From Bdellovibrionales bacterium GWA2_49_15 (GTDB lineage: Bacteria > Bdellovibrionota > Bacteriovoracia > Bacteriovoracales > Bacteriovoracaceae), in NCBI GenBank assembly GCA_001769855.1, contig MEPP01000025.1, positions 341,211 through 405,210 of the forward strand: a stretch of 64,000 nucleotides of DNA, read 5' to 3'. The notes beneath the pieces are model-generated. The model had not been told where the DNA came from and searched no databases. It was given only the letters and a program-made list of their open reading frames with translations. Positions 28,332-37,800 of the stretch are shown here, in pieces; position 1 is the stretch's first letter, and every line of letters starts with the position of its first letter. The translations under genes were made by a program, and so were the position numbers.

Positions 28332-30140
28332 TTATTGGGAAATTGTTCTAACATCGGTCAAATAGGGACCAATTCTTTCCAAGATTGGTGGCCGAATAAT
28401 GCGGTATGTTGAAGTAAGGAGTTTGTTTTGCAATGTTAGCTCAAACGGACAGATCAAAAAAAGTGTGATCTTTTCATTTTTTCCCAGTTTTTGGTTCGCA
28501 TTCCCCACATTGCGGACAATCTCCTGCTGGGTGATGGGATGGTTAACCATCCCACTAAAGTCTTCGGGACACTTTTCATGGTGCCGATCAAAAAGCATAG
28601 CAATTCGGACAGGGTCCACGCCAATGATACCTAAGATTTGATGCTGGTAGAGCGTAACCAAGGCATGAGAAATATAGCGCTCCTCCTCAAGCACTGATTC
28701 GAGCTTGTGGGGGAATATTTTTCGGTTTTCACCAGTGTAAAAAAAGTTTTTCTTCCTATCTATGAATTTCAGAAAACCTTGCGGAGTGACTTCGCCGACA
28801 TCCCCGGTTTTAAGATTGGGGCCATCAAAAATATCATCATTATTATGTTTATAGTAGCCACTATAAAATGAGTTGGATTGAATTACGATTTCACCTTCGG
28901 GAGAGAGTGTGACGAGATTATTTTTTATCGGCAAACCGATGGTGCCCGCAATTTGTTTGTAGGGGGGATTGATGATGCACAAACCAGTCGTTTCGGTGAG
29001 GCAATAACCCTCAAGGACCAGGATATTACAATTTCGAAGCAGCTTATAAACCTCAGATGATAGATTTCCTCCAACGGAAATTATAATTTTCAAGTTACCG
29101 CCAAGGAATTCAATAATTTTCTTAAAGAAAATCTTTTGGGCAACATTTTGTTGAATAATTTCAAGCGAGGTAGGAGCGAGCTCATTATCAATTTTAGAAA
29201 AATATTTGTCTGAAGAAAAATTAGACCAGGTGAGAATGTTTTTAGTGAAGATGCTTTTATTCTTAAAAAAGACCTTTCGGAGCGTGTAATAAAGCATTTT
29301 TATAATTTTCGGAAAGCCTATAATTAATGTAGGTGAGGCGGCTTTGAATTGTGCCGGTAGATTGTATAAGTTTGAGCAAAAAACGGTTTGGTTATAGAAC
29401 ACGAGATGCATAAGAGAATTAACACGTCCGGTAATGTGCGAGAGGGGCAAGATAACCAAGGTTCGATCATTCGAACCGAAACTCGTCATAAAGGTATTTT
29501 CAAGATTTGTAAGCACGTTAATAATGGCACGATGTGAGAGCATTGCAAACTTCACATCGTCGCGCGCGCCAGAAGTTGCGACAATTGTCGCAATATCTTC
29601 GGGTGCAATTTGATTGCCGCGATTCTTGAGGGTCTGCAAGTCTGTTTTCACAAGAGCTTGGCCAAGCAAAACGAGATCATTATATTTAATATGTTGAATC
29701 TGAAGAGGTATATTTTTTATATTCCCTTCGTCCAGGGTCACGATAAATTTCAGTTTGCTTTGTTGAAACAAATCATAATGCTCAGCGAAGAGATCAAGAT
29801 TTTCTACAAAAACACCCTCGCAGTCAGTGTAGGTGAGCTGCTGGCAAAATTCTGAAATTGAAAGGTCTCTGTAAAAGGGGACGCAAATGGCCCCCGTCAT
29901 CATAATGCCAAGATCGATTAGGTGCCATTGGATACTATTAGGTAGGTAAATTCCAAATTTGGTATTTTTCTTAATGCCAATATTAATCAAGGCGAGAGAG
30001 ATCGACTCAACTTTTGACTTATAATGTGATGAAGAGAGCAAGCTCACATTACCCTGCTCTATGCTTCCGACCAAGTTACGACTTTCCGTATTTGCGACAC
30101 ACGAATTGAAAAGTTCAAAAAGATTGTTAAATTTATTCAT
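28332..30140 (-). CDS. AMP-binding (acyl-CoA synthetase-like) protein with degenerate motifs
   Basis: 602 aa, adenylate-forming superfamily, closest in layout to long-chain fatty acyl-CoA ligases. Recognisable: the N-terminal fold, GYCLTETTG (A5-type), TGDVGEVTPQGFLKFIDRKK and a C-terminal cap. But the P-loop, normally TSGTTGxPKG, reads TSGARDDVKFA (about residues 189-199). The A10 catalytic Lys is replaced: LTSTYRIIR where LTPTLKLKR is usual (about residue 581). It may be an inactive or repurposed adenylating enzyme. I start at the ATG at 30140 because it matches the family N-terminus; the frame is open to 30212 and neither start has a good Shine-Dalgarno. Confidence 0.75.
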   Translation of the reverse strand: MNKFNNLFELFNSCVANTESRNLVGSIEQGNVSLLSSSHYKSKVESISLALINIGIKKNTKFGIYLPNSIQWHLIDLGIMMTGAICVPFYRDLSISEFCQQLTYTDCEGVFVENLDLFAEHYDLFQQSKLKFIVTLDEGNIKNIPLQIQHIKYNDLVLLGQALVKTDLQTLKNRGNQIAPEDIATIVATSGARDDVKFAMLSHRAIINVLTNLENTFMTSFGSNDRTLVILPLSHITGRVNSLMHLVFYNQTVFCSNLYNLPAQFKAASPTLIIGFPKIIKMLYYTLRKVFFKNKSIFTKNILTWSNFSSDKYFSKIDNELAPTSLEIIQQNVAQKIFFKKIIEFLGGNLKIIISVGGNLSSEVYKLLRNCNILVLEGYCLTETTGLCIINPPYKQIAGTIGLPIKNNLVTLSPEGEIVIQSNSFYSGYYKHNNDDIFDGPNLKTGDVGEVTPQGFLKFIDRKKNFFYTGENRKIFPHKLESVLEEERYISHALVTLYQHQILGIIGVDPVRIAMLFDRHHEKCPEDFSGMVNHPITQQEIVRNVGNANQKLGKNEKITLFLICPFELTLQNKLLTSTYRIIRPPILERIGPYLTDVRTISQ

Positions 30141-30456
30141 ACAGATAAAACAATTCGTCAAAGATGTCGAAGACTTAACTCCAGAATAAAATGCTCTTCT
30201 TTGCATGTTCATTCTACATGGAGTTATACGTTATTGGAAAATTTATCGGAATTGAAGTAGATATTTCAAAACAATATCTTAGGTTTGCTGTCAAAAACTG
30301 GCTATTAGAAATGTGGGTTGAAGAGCTAAGGATTTATAAAGAGGAAAATAATGATAATAACCTAAAAGCTGGATGTTTCTATTTAATTACTGCAATTCCT
30401 GCAGCATATCGCTTGCAATGTGTCTATGCGAGGTCTCTCAGTGTAAGCGGCCCATT
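30141..30456. other. Gene-poor interval
   Basis: No supported gene. A plus-strand open frame of 89 codons (30191-30460) has no ribosome site or homologous-looking content. On the minus strand a perfect TTGACA (30289-30294) could be a -35 for the ligase gene, but no convincing -10 follows at 17 bp. Confidence 0.4.
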
Positions 30457-30849
30457 TTAATTTTTTCCGATGTCAACTTTCACGTTGTCACCAATCATAA
30501 AATCGTCAATTTCATAAATTGGGTACTCATTACCTTTAAAAAAATCTTCTTTCTGGGTGATCGCTGCGGTGTCTTCCACGTGAAGAACTTTCAACTGTCC
30601 GATTTTAACATTGAAATTAAAGCGCGATTTCCCTTCGTAAGGATCAAGACGTGAAATAATTCGGTAAACATTCAAAACAGTACCGGCGCGCACACCTTGT
30701 TGACCGCCGATATTGACGTAGTAGTTTTTCTTTCCGGGAGTATGGTTGTCATCTATTGTAATATCCTGAGCAATGCTAAAGATTATATAATCCTTAGAAA
30801 ACAGAATAGACGGCAATAGCAGACCAACCAGTAAGAGTGTTAATTTCAT
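30457..30849 (-). CDS. Small secreted protein, FlgT/CsgG-like beta domain
   Basis: 130 aa with a signal peptide (MKLTLLLVGLLLPSILFS). The mature part has YYVNIGGQQGVRAGTVLNVY, then IGQLKVLHVEDTAAIT and GDNVKVDI. That pattern (a Gly-anchored 'xGxxxGxxlxVyR', then 'iGxlxVxxVxxxxA') is typical of small periplasmic beta-barrel domains such as the FlgT C-terminal domain. No flagellar basal-body gene is adjacent, so the role is open. Confidence 0.55.
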   Translation of the reverse strand: MKLTLLLVGLLLPSILFSKDYIIFSIAQDITIDDNHTPGKKNYYVNIGGQQGVRAGTVLNVYRIISRLDPYEGKSRFNFNVKIGQLKVLHVEDTAAITQKEDFFKGNEYPIYEIDDFMIGDNVKVDIGKN

Positions 30850-30968
30850 GCAGGCCTCTCACAAAGGGTTTGAATGCCTATCGGAACCAAGTCAACAGTT
30901 GATTAATTCAGCCGACTGAGCATGAAAATTTCAGGCAAATCTTTCTTGTTTCCGTCAAAAGGCAGAGC

Positions 30969-32717
30969 TTATTGGTCGGAAAGGCGCAAATATTTCATAT
31001 AGTTACTTACCAGGTCCGAGTAACGATAATTTTTTAAGCGATGATGATAGAGAATGTAGTTGCGAGCGTAATATTGCATGATCCATGGAAGGTCGCGATG
31101 GATAATATTTTCCATCCGCACCATGAGCGCATATTTGTCAGGACCATCGCTCATGCTTTTCACTCGCTCGAAAAGATCATCAAATTCTTTGTTGCTGTAA
31201 TATGTGCTATTAGGACCGGGGGGATGGTTCTTTGAAATGAGCAGCTGGAGTGAATTTTCGGCGTCTGGATAATCCATGGCCCATCCATCTTGCCAAAATT
31301 GTAATTTTCCCGTTCTGGCCTTATTCAAAAACCCTGGGAAAGTGTTGAGCATGACATCAACTTTCATTCCAATTTTTTCCAGCTCGCCCTGGATAAACTC
31401 TGCTTGCTGACGGTTGGTAGCGGAATTGTCGCGAACATCATAGGTAATGGGAGGTAAACCTTTGCCCTCAGGATATCCGGCCAGCTTTAAAAAATGCTTT
31501 GCTTTCTCTATATTATATTCATAGGGCAGTTGCGAAGATGGGTTGTAACCTGGAATACCTGGCGGATAAATTGAGTTGGCTTTTTGACCAATATTATTGG
31601 TGAAAACTTTAATATAGCGATCAATATCAACCGCATGAGCAATGGCCTTTCTGAGATTTAAATTTTTTCCGAGAACGGGATCATTGCAATTGAAAGAAAG
31701 CCACCAGTAAGTTTTAGTGGGCGCAATTTCCAGATCAATTTTCTCATTCACCAAATCGCGATTGAGTTGCCCGCTTGGATCAATGGCACTGTCGTAGTTG
31801 TCTTTCGGAATGACAAGGAAGTCGATCTTCTTCGCTCGAAAGTTTAGCCAGCGCGTTTGTGATTCTTTCATAATATGAAAGTTTATGCCATCCAGGAAAG
31901 GTAGTTTCTTGCCGGCATCCTGGAGCAGCTTGTTTTCATTGGAATAACGATCGCCCTGGCTCGGATATGAGCTTCCATGATAGGCGGCAAAACGTGTCAT
32001 CTTTAGATTGCCAAGTTTATTCCATTTTTCCATCCGAAAGGGGCCTGTGCCAATCATGACATCATCTAGTAAATTATTATAGAAAGTGACAGATTCCATT
32101 GGGATTGGAGACACAAAGCTCATGGCCAGAACATACATGAGTTGAGGAAATGGCTCGCGCAACTCAATAATGAGAGTGTGATCATCGGGTGTTTGCAGAC
32201 CCTGAATCGGGAGACTTGTAAATTTACTCAAATCATTCCCCGCTTCTTTTACGAAAGTGTCGAGCCCTTTAATTTTATTCTCGAAAAGCCACCAGCCATT
32301 ACTGTGGGTAGGAATAAAGGCGAGTCGCTTTATTTGAGTGATAAAATCTTGAGCTTTGACAAAACGTGGGACGCCCTTAAAAGAGGGGTCATCGTGGTAC
32401 TGGATATTTTTCTTGATTTTGATGGAGTAGCGCAGACCACTTTTATCTACTTCAGGCATACTCTCGGCCAGCAATGGTATAAGAACATACGGTCTTTTTA
32501 GATAGTGATATTCATAAAGTTGCTCGTAGGCTTGATAAACAACGGAGCCTGAAATCGTATCGTATGATCTGGCAGGATCAAGGGTGGAAATCTCCGACGA
32601 GAGAGGTACTTGCAATATATTCCCATCTGAAGTCGCCTGATCATTGCGCCTGCATCCAGAGAAGGTCGCAATGCAGAATGCTCCAAGAATTGCGAAATGA
32701 ATTAAATACTTCAACAC
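30969..32717 (-). CDS. ABC transporter substrate-binding lipoprotein (oligopeptide family 5)
   Basis: 582 aa periplasmic binding protein of the DppA/OppA family. Lipoprotein signal with lipobox FSGC (Cys about residue 21). Conserved pieces: LSSEISTLDPARSYDTISG near the mature N-terminus, MIGTGPFRMEKWNKLGNLKM, NLRKAIAHAVDIDRYIK and the WAMDYPDAENSL region. The GTG start is preceded by GGGAG at 6 nt. No permease or ATPase genes adjoin it, so it is an orphan binding protein or serves transporters coded elsewhere. It lies 11 bp downstream of alaS. Confidence 0.9.
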   Translation of the reverse strand: MLKYLIHFAILGAFCIATFSGCRRNDQATSDGNILQVPLSSEISTLDPARSYDTISGSVVYQAYEQLYEYHYLKRPYVLIPLLAESMPEVDKSGLRYSIKIKKNIQYHDDPSFKGVPRFVKAQDFITQIKRLAFIPTHSNGWWLFENKIKGLDTFVKEAGNDLSKFTSLPIQGLQTPDDHTLIIELREPFPQLMYVLAMSFVSPIPMESVTFYNNLLDDVMIGTGPFRMEKWNKLGNLKMTRFAAYHGSSYPSQGDRYSNENKLLQDAGKKLPFLDGINFHIMKESQTRWLNFRAKKIDFLVIPKDNYDSAIDPSGQLNRDLVNEKIDLEIAPTKTYWWLSFNCNDPVLGKNLNLRKAIAHAVDIDRYIKVFTNNIGQKANSIYPPGIPGYNPSSQLPYEYNIEKAKHFLKLAGYPEGKGLPPITYDVRDNSATNRQQAEFIQGELEKIGMKVDVMLNTFPGFLNKARTGKLQFWQDGWAMDYPDAENSLQLLISKNHPPGPNSTYYSNKEFDDLFERVKSMSDGPDKYALMVRMENIIHRDLPWIMQYYARNYILYHHRLKNYRYSDLVSNYMKYLRLSDQ

Positions 32718-32728
32718 GGGTGTCTCCC

Positions 32729-35344
32729 TTATTTCTTAATAACAGTTTTTACTTCAGCGGCAACTTTAGCAAAAAAAGCGCTTATATTTGCAGACTGTCC
32801 TGATCCTTGTGCCATGTCGGGACGTCCGCCTCCTTTTCCACTAAGATGGGATATGTGTTGTTTAAGCACATTCCCACAATGCAGGCCGGAAATGGTCTTT
32901 GATGAGCGAATGAGGATGTTTGCGTTGCCTTCATGTTGGCTTGCCAAAACGGCAATCCCGTCGGGGTAATTTGAGACGAAATCATCAGAAAATTTTCGCA
33001 GATCAATCTCAGAAGGCACCTCCGTAACAAGCAGGTCATGTTGACCGATTTTTTCTACTTTTTCGTAGAGGGACTTACCTTTTAAGGCGGTTAAGATGTC
33101 ATCAAGACGCTGATTTTCTTTTCGCAATTCCTTATTGTCGGTCAAGAGTTGGGCAACTTTTGATACGACTTTCTCATCGACGTCGAGAAGTTGGGCCTCG
33201 ATTTGAGCAAAGTAATCTGATCGACGATAGAGACGCTCAATGGCCTTTTCCGATGTGACTCCTTCAATTCTTCTAACTCCAGCACTGAGCGAACCTTCAG
33301 AAATGATGGTAAAAAGACCAATTTCTGAGGTATTGGAAACATGGGTGCCTCCGCAAAGCTCGGTGGAAACATTACCAATTTCCAAGACGCGGACTTGGTT
33401 TCCGTATTTTTCACCGAATAATGCCACGGCCCCGCGTTTGATTGCCTGTTCCTTTTCAACCACACTTGCAGTAACGGGCAGATATTGGGTGATTTTTTCA
33501 TTAACAATTTTTTCGACTTTGCGCAGTTCTTCTTTCGATAAAGCATTAGGGTGCGTGAAATCAAAGCGAAGCCGTTCAGGTGAAACCATGGAGCCTGCTT
33601 GCTTAATGTGTCCACCAAGGACCTGAGTAAGGGCCGCCTGTAAGAGATGTGTCGCTGAATGATTTCGTGCCGTCAGCATTCGCTTCGTTGTATCAACATG
33701 AAGAGTATATGATTTACCCTCTTGAAGGGCATCTGCGTCCTTCGAGTAATGAGCAAAAAGTCCTTCAACCGGCCGATTGCTATCAAAGACATTTGCAATG
33801 ACATGGCCTTCTTCCTGTATCGTTCCCGTATCGCCAACCTGACCACCGCCTTCAGCGTAAAAAGTGGTTTGATCAAAAATCAGCGCGGTAAACTCACCTA
33901 ACTCGATTTTAGTAAGCAACTTCGCCTGGCATGTTGTGTGGCTGTAACCAAGAAATTCCGTTTTTCCAAATTTTTCCTGGGCCTGAAAAAAGATAGATTT
34001 ATCTACACTGCTGGTGGTTTTCCAAGATTTTTTCGAGTCTTCGCGACGCAATTTCATCAAATGGTCAAAGCGATCCAGGTCTACACTGAGGCCCTTGTCG
34101 CGAAGGATGGCTTGAGTCAGGTCTAAAGGAAACCCAAAGCTATCATAGAGCATGAAGGCATCGTCGCCTTTTAGGGTTGCATTCAATTTTGGATCAAGCT
34201 TCTCGCGCGTAATCGCTTCCTTAAGAAATTTAAGGCCCATATCGAGTGTCTCAACAAACTTCCTCTCTTCAATCTCGAGCATTTTTTCCGCTAATGCGAG
34301 ATTTGCAGCATTTTGCGAATACTCTTCACCTAAAATTTCAAACACGCTTTTTGCCAATTTGAAAAAGGATAGCTTGGGAGCCTCTAATTCGCTAAGATGA
34401 CGAATAGCACGGCGAATGATTCTTCTGAGCACATAGCCGCGCCCTTCGTTAGATGGGATTACGCCATCAGTGATAAGCATGGTTGATGCGCGAATGTGAT
34501 CTGCGACGACTCTAAAATTTGTTTGATACTTCTTATCGTTATAAGACTTTCCCGAGATTCTTTCGAGACTTTGAATAATTGGTAGGAAGCAATCTGAATC
34601 ATAATTCCAATATTTACCCTGCATGATAGCAGCGATTCGCTCGAGGCCTGCGCCAGTATCTATAGACGGTTTGGGCAAGGCGTGCATGCCTTTTGCATCC
34701 TTTTCAAATTGCATAAAAACAAGATTCCAAATTTCGACGTAGCGTTGATCATCATCCAAAATATCCTGTTCCGGACCTGGTTTAAAATTAGGTATGGCAT
34801 ATTGTTCACCATGATCGTAAAAAATTTCGCTACAAGGTCCGCACGGACCAAATTCGCCCATTTCCCAGAAATTAGTTTTGTTATCTTTTTTAAAAATATG
34901 GTTTAGCGGAACACCCATTTTTTTATGCCAAATCTGCAAAGCATCGTCATCATCGTTATGAACAGTGATGAAAAGTTTTTCTTTAGGGAGAGAAAGACGT
35001 TTAGTGAGAAATTCCCAGGCAAATGCAATTGCATCATCCTTGAAATAATCACCGAAAGAAAAATTGCCGAGCATTTCAAAAAAAGTATGATGTCGAGCAG
35101 TATAGCCCACATTTTCTAAATCATTATGTTTGCCACCAGCGCGAACACACTTTTGAATGGTGACCGCACGACGATGACTTGGAACGGCCCTGCCGGTAAA
35201 ATAGTCTTTGAATTGGTTCATGCCAGCATTGGCAAAAAGTAAAGTTGGATCATTTTCTGGTATTAAAGAACTTGATGAGATCTTCTTATGATCATGTGAA
35301 AGAAAAAGATCAGTAAATTGCCTTCGAATTTCTTTTGATTGCAT
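32729..35344 (-). CDS. alaS: Alanyl-tRNA synthetase
   Basis: Charges tRNA-Ala. 871 aa, standard size. N-terminal catalytic domain (FLSHDHKKISSSSLIPENDP, MNQFKDYFTGRAVP), the editing domain with zinc ligands in ARNHSATHLLQAAL and CGGTHV, and the C-Ala domain ending GGGRPDMAQGSG. The frame is open to 35377, but the ATG at 35344 gives the usual N-terminus (QSKEIRRQF). Confidence 0.96.
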   Translation of the reverse strand: MQSKEIRRQFTDLFLSHDHKKISSSSLIPENDPTLLFANAGMNQFKDYFTGRAVPSHRRAVTIQKCVRAGGKHNDLENVGYTARHHTFFEMLGNFSFGDYFKDDAIAFAWEFLTKRLSLPKEKLFITVHNDDDDALQIWHKKMGVPLNHIFKKDNKTNFWEMGEFGPCGPCSEIFYDHGEQYAIPNFKPGPEQDILDDDQRYVEIWNLVFMQFEKDAKGMHALPKPSIDTGAGLERIAAIMQGKYWNYDSDCFLPIIQSLERISGKSYNDKKYQTNFRVVADHIRASTMLITDGVIPSNEGRGYVLRRIIRRAIRHLSELEAPKLSFFKLAKSVFEILGEEYSQNAANLALAEKMLEIEERKFVETLDMGLKFLKEAITREKLDPKLNATLKGDDAFMLYDSFGFPLDLTQAILRDKGLSVDLDRFDHLMKLRREDSKKSWKTTSSVDKSIFFQAQEKFGKTEFLGYSHTTCQAKLLTKIELGEFTALIFDQTTFYAEGGGQVGDTGTIQEEGHVIANVFDSNRPVEGLFAHYSKDADALQEGKSYTLHVDTTKRMLTARNHSATHLLQAALTQVLGGHIKQAGSMVSPERLRFDFTHPNALSKEELRKVEKIVNEKITQYLPVTASVVEKEQAIKRGAVALFGEKYGNQVRVLEIGNVSTELCGGTHVSNTSEIGLFTIISEGSLSAGVRRIEGVTSEKAIERLYRRSDYFAQIEAQLLDVDEKVVSKVAQLLTDNKELRKENQRLDDILTALKGKSLYEKVEKIGQHDLLVTEVPSEIDLRKFSDDFVSNYPDGIAVLASQHEGNANILIRSSKTISGLHCGNVLKQHISHLSGKGGGRPDMAQGSGQSANISAFFAKVAAEVKTVIKK

Positions 35345-35410
35345 AACAATAATCCAAAAAAAAGCCAGTTGGTTCAAATAGAGTTGTGTACATAATATAT
35401 CGAGATGATC

Positions 35411-35965
35411 TTAGTTGGAACCTTGAATCTCTTTGGAAGACCAAAGTTGACGCAGGGTGCTTTTATAGAGACCAATTTCACTCTGATCTTGGATTTGACC
35501 TTGTCTAAATAGATAAGACAAAACCTTACGTTCAAAGTCGTAGGAAGAGTCACACTTGTTTAAATATTTTCTGGCGGCACGTTCGAGGGTTGTGAGCATA
35601 TGATCTGAACTCGTGACACCTTCGTTCAGGAGAAATTGCCGATAACTTTCCATGGAGAAGACCAGACCACGTTTAAAAAATTCATTTTTAATATAGTGCG
35701 GGCCCTTGCCTCTCCCGACGTATTTTTTTAGCAGATTTATCGCGAGTCTTTCATCATCCAAGTAATTAACCTGCAATAGGTGTTCAATTACGTCGGAAAT
35801 ACATGGCTCGTCGTATTCTAGCCGCGATAGGGCATCTTTCATACCCAGGGTTGAAAAGTCGCGCTTGCTGAGAAGTTTTACGGCAGTTTTAAGAGCGGAA
35901 TCAAACTTAAGCAGAGAGGCAGAATTCTCTGTCTCTCGCTCAAGTTCAAAATTTTGATTAATCAT
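35411..35965 (-). CDS. recX: Regulatory protein RecX
   Basis: 184 aa. RecX inhibits RecA filament growth. Helical three-repeat fold with the hallmarks [38 protein letters not shown] and a basic segment [13 protein letters not shown]. Its ATG overlaps the recA stop (ATGA), the common recA-recX coupling that keeps RecX at low ratio. Confidence 0.85.
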   Translation of the reverse strand: MINQNFELERETENSASLLKFDSALKTAVKLLSKRDFSTLGMKDALSRLEYDEPCISDVIEHLLQVNYLDDERLAINLLKKYVGRGKGPHYIKNEFFKRGLVFSMESYRQFLLNEGVTSSDHMLTTLERAARKYLNKCDSSYDFERKVLSYLFRQGQIQDQSEIGLYKSTLRQLWSSKEIQGSN

Positions 35966-37074
35966 TGCACATTTTTCTTAGATTTCTTGGGAGAATGACT
36001 ATCAGCGCTGTCTTCAATTTCTCCTGTTTGTGCATTCACAGTTTCAGGGGCGTCTAAGTCTGTAATGCCATGTTTCTTTAAGACTTTTTGGCGAATTTCT
36101 TCCATGATCAGAGGGTTTTCCTGGAGGAATTTTTTGGCATTGTCGCGTCCTTGCCCAATTTTGGAATTATTATACGAGAACCAGGCCCCAGCCTTTTCAA
36201 TAATACCGGCATCGCTAGCGACATCAACAATGTCACCACTTTTAGAAATACCTTCCCCATAGATGATATCGAACTCAACAGACCTAAATGGAGGAGCTAC
36301 TTTATTTTTTACAATTTTTACAGTGGTGCGGCTTCCAATCACGGTCTCGCCTTCCTTGATAGCAGCAGTTCTGCGAATATCCATGCGCACGGAAGAATAA
36401 AATTTCAACGCATTACCACCAGTCGTAGTTTCAGGATTGCCAAACATGACTCCGATTTTCATTCGGAGTTGATTGATGAAAATCACAGTCGTATTTGAGC
36501 GTGAAATAGAACCGGTGAGCTTGCGCAAAGCTTGTGACATTAAGCGAGCCTGCAGACCCATATGGGAATCACCCATTTCGCCTTCTAGCTCTGCTTTTGG
36601 TGTCAAGGCGGCAACTGAATCGACAATGAGCAGATTGACGGCACCAGATCGAACGAGCATATCGGCAATTTCTAACGCCTGCTCTCCACTATCCGGCTGG
36701 GAGATCAAAGTATTTGGAACATCGACGCCAAGTTTGGCGGCATAGTGTGTGTCTAGTGCATGTTCGGCATCAATAAAGGCCACTGTCCCACCAAGCCGTT
36801 GGGCTTCAGCAGCAATGTGTAGAGTCAGAGTTGTTTTTCCGGAGGCTTCCGGTCCAAAAATTTCGATAATGCGCCCTTGAGGAATGCCACCAATACCGAG
36901 CGCTAAATCGAGTCCGAGGCAACCTGTCGATGTCGCTGGTACTTTTGTTAGTGTCGCCCCATCTAAGCGCATGATAGCGCCTTTTCCAAACTGTTTTTCA
37001 ATGGCGGATAAGGCAATATCGAGGGCCTTCATTTTGTTTTCTGCGGACGGTGCGTCTGTTTGGGGCCGATACAT
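35962..37074 (-). CDS. recA: Recombinase RecA
   Basis: 370 aa. Walker [12 protein letters not shown]-like core, Walker [11 protein letters not shown], loop L1/L2 region with [17 protein letters not shown], and an acidic/polar C-terminal tail. AGAGGAG sits 7 nt before the ATG at 37074; a longer frame to 37095 is rejected on that basis. An inverted repeat lies about 40-56 bp upstream and may be a damage-response operator. Confidence 0.97.
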   Translation of the reverse strand: MYRPQTDAPSAENKMKALDIALSAIEKQFGKGAIMRLDGATLTKVPATSTGCLGLDLALGIGGIPQGRIIEIFGPEASGKTTLTLHIAAEAQRLGGTVAFIDAEHALDTHYAAKLGVDVPNTLISQPDSGEQALEIADMLVRSGAVNLLIVDSVAALTPKAELEGEMGDSHMGLQARLMSQALRKLTGSISRSNTTVIFINQLRMKIGVMFGNPETTTGGNALKFYSSVRMDIRRTAAIKEGETVIGSRTTVKIVKNKVAPPFRSVEFDIIYGEGISKSGDIVDVASDAGIIEKAGAWFSYNNSKIGQGRDNAKKFLQENPLIMEEIRQKVLKKHGITDLDAPETVNAQTGEIEDSADSHSPKKSKKNVQ

Positions 37075-37114
37075 TGCTAAACTCCTCTGTTGCATAATTA
37101 ATAATAAAGTCTTA

Positions 37115-37130
37115 ACCAGATTGAACTGGT
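37115..37130. promoter_or_regulatory. Inverted repeat in the recA upstream region
   Basis: ACCAG (37115-37119), 6-bp spacer, CTGGT (37126-37130). Placement suits a repressor operator. It does not match the LexA box I know for Bdellovibrio (TTAC-N3-GTAA) or the gamma-proteobacterial box, so the repressor is unassigned. Confidence 0.3.
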
Positions 37131-37274
37131 CCGAATACTAAAAAAGGGTTGCAAGTGAGTCTTTTAATCAAATTTTTTAACCTATGAATAAAAGACACCT
37201 AAACAGAGTGGCCACGACCCTTTATGTTCGCCAACATTCAATATATTAAAGCGTATGCGTAAGTTGTGCGTAAG

Positions 37275-37772
37275 TCAAGAATAAAGCAAGTTGCCTATGA
37301 AAATTAAAAAGCGATAGCTTAGACCACTGAAAAGACCTGCAACAACATCATCAAGGATCACGCCTGCACCATTTTTAATGCGCGTATCAATTATATTAAT
37401 TGGCCAAACTTTTACGATATCGAAAAATCTAAAAAGGATAAGAATCAGAAGAAGGTGCAAGACATTCCCTGAGAGACAAAAAAGCCAAGCGCAGAGCATT
37501 CCAAGGACCTCGTCAATGACAATCCAACCAGGGTCCAAAACCTGATAATCTCGCTGGGCCCGCTGGGCCAGAAAGCTACTGATAAAAATAGACAGGACAA
37601 TCATGGGAATGAGGAAAACACTCGGAACTTTCCATAGAGTGAGGAAATACAAAATTGGTAGGGTAGCGATACTGGCGCAGGTCCCGGGAGCAAAAGGAAA
37701 AAAACCTATTCCAAAGTAGGAAAGTATTATAACATCAGCCCGAAAGATCGAAGGTCGTTTTTTTTGATTCAT
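37275..37772 (-). CDS. pgpA: Phosphatidylglycerophosphatase A
   Basis: Dephosphorylates phosphatidylglycerol phosphate in the inner membrane. 165 aa, four hydrophobic segments. PgpA motifs: GIGFFPFAPGTCASIATLP, VIDEVLGM (Glu/Asp pair) and GVILDDVVAGLFSG. It is divergent from the next gene with only 28 bp between the starts. Confidence 0.9.
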   Translation of the reverse strand: MNQKKRPSIFRADVIILSYFGIGFFPFAPGTCASIATLPILYFLTLWKVPSVFLIPMIVLSIFISSFLAQRAQRDYQVLDPGWIVIDEVLGMLCAWLFCLSGNVLHLLLILILFRFFDIVKVWPINIIDTRIKNGAGVILDDVVAGLFSGLSYRFLIFIGNLLYS

Positions 37773-37800
37773 TATTGTCCTATGTTGTATTGAGTATTCT

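Noticed and set aside
30191..30460. Plus-strand ORF of 89 codons in the gap next to the AMP-binding gene.
   Set aside because: No ribosome site or promoter; composition ordinary and it overlaps the start region of the acyl-ligase frame on the other strand.
37096..37274. Tested the recA upstream region for a LexA box.
   Set aside because: No TTAC-N3-GTAA or CTGT-N8-ACAG type box is visible; only an ACCAG-N6-CTGGT repeat, kept at low confidence.
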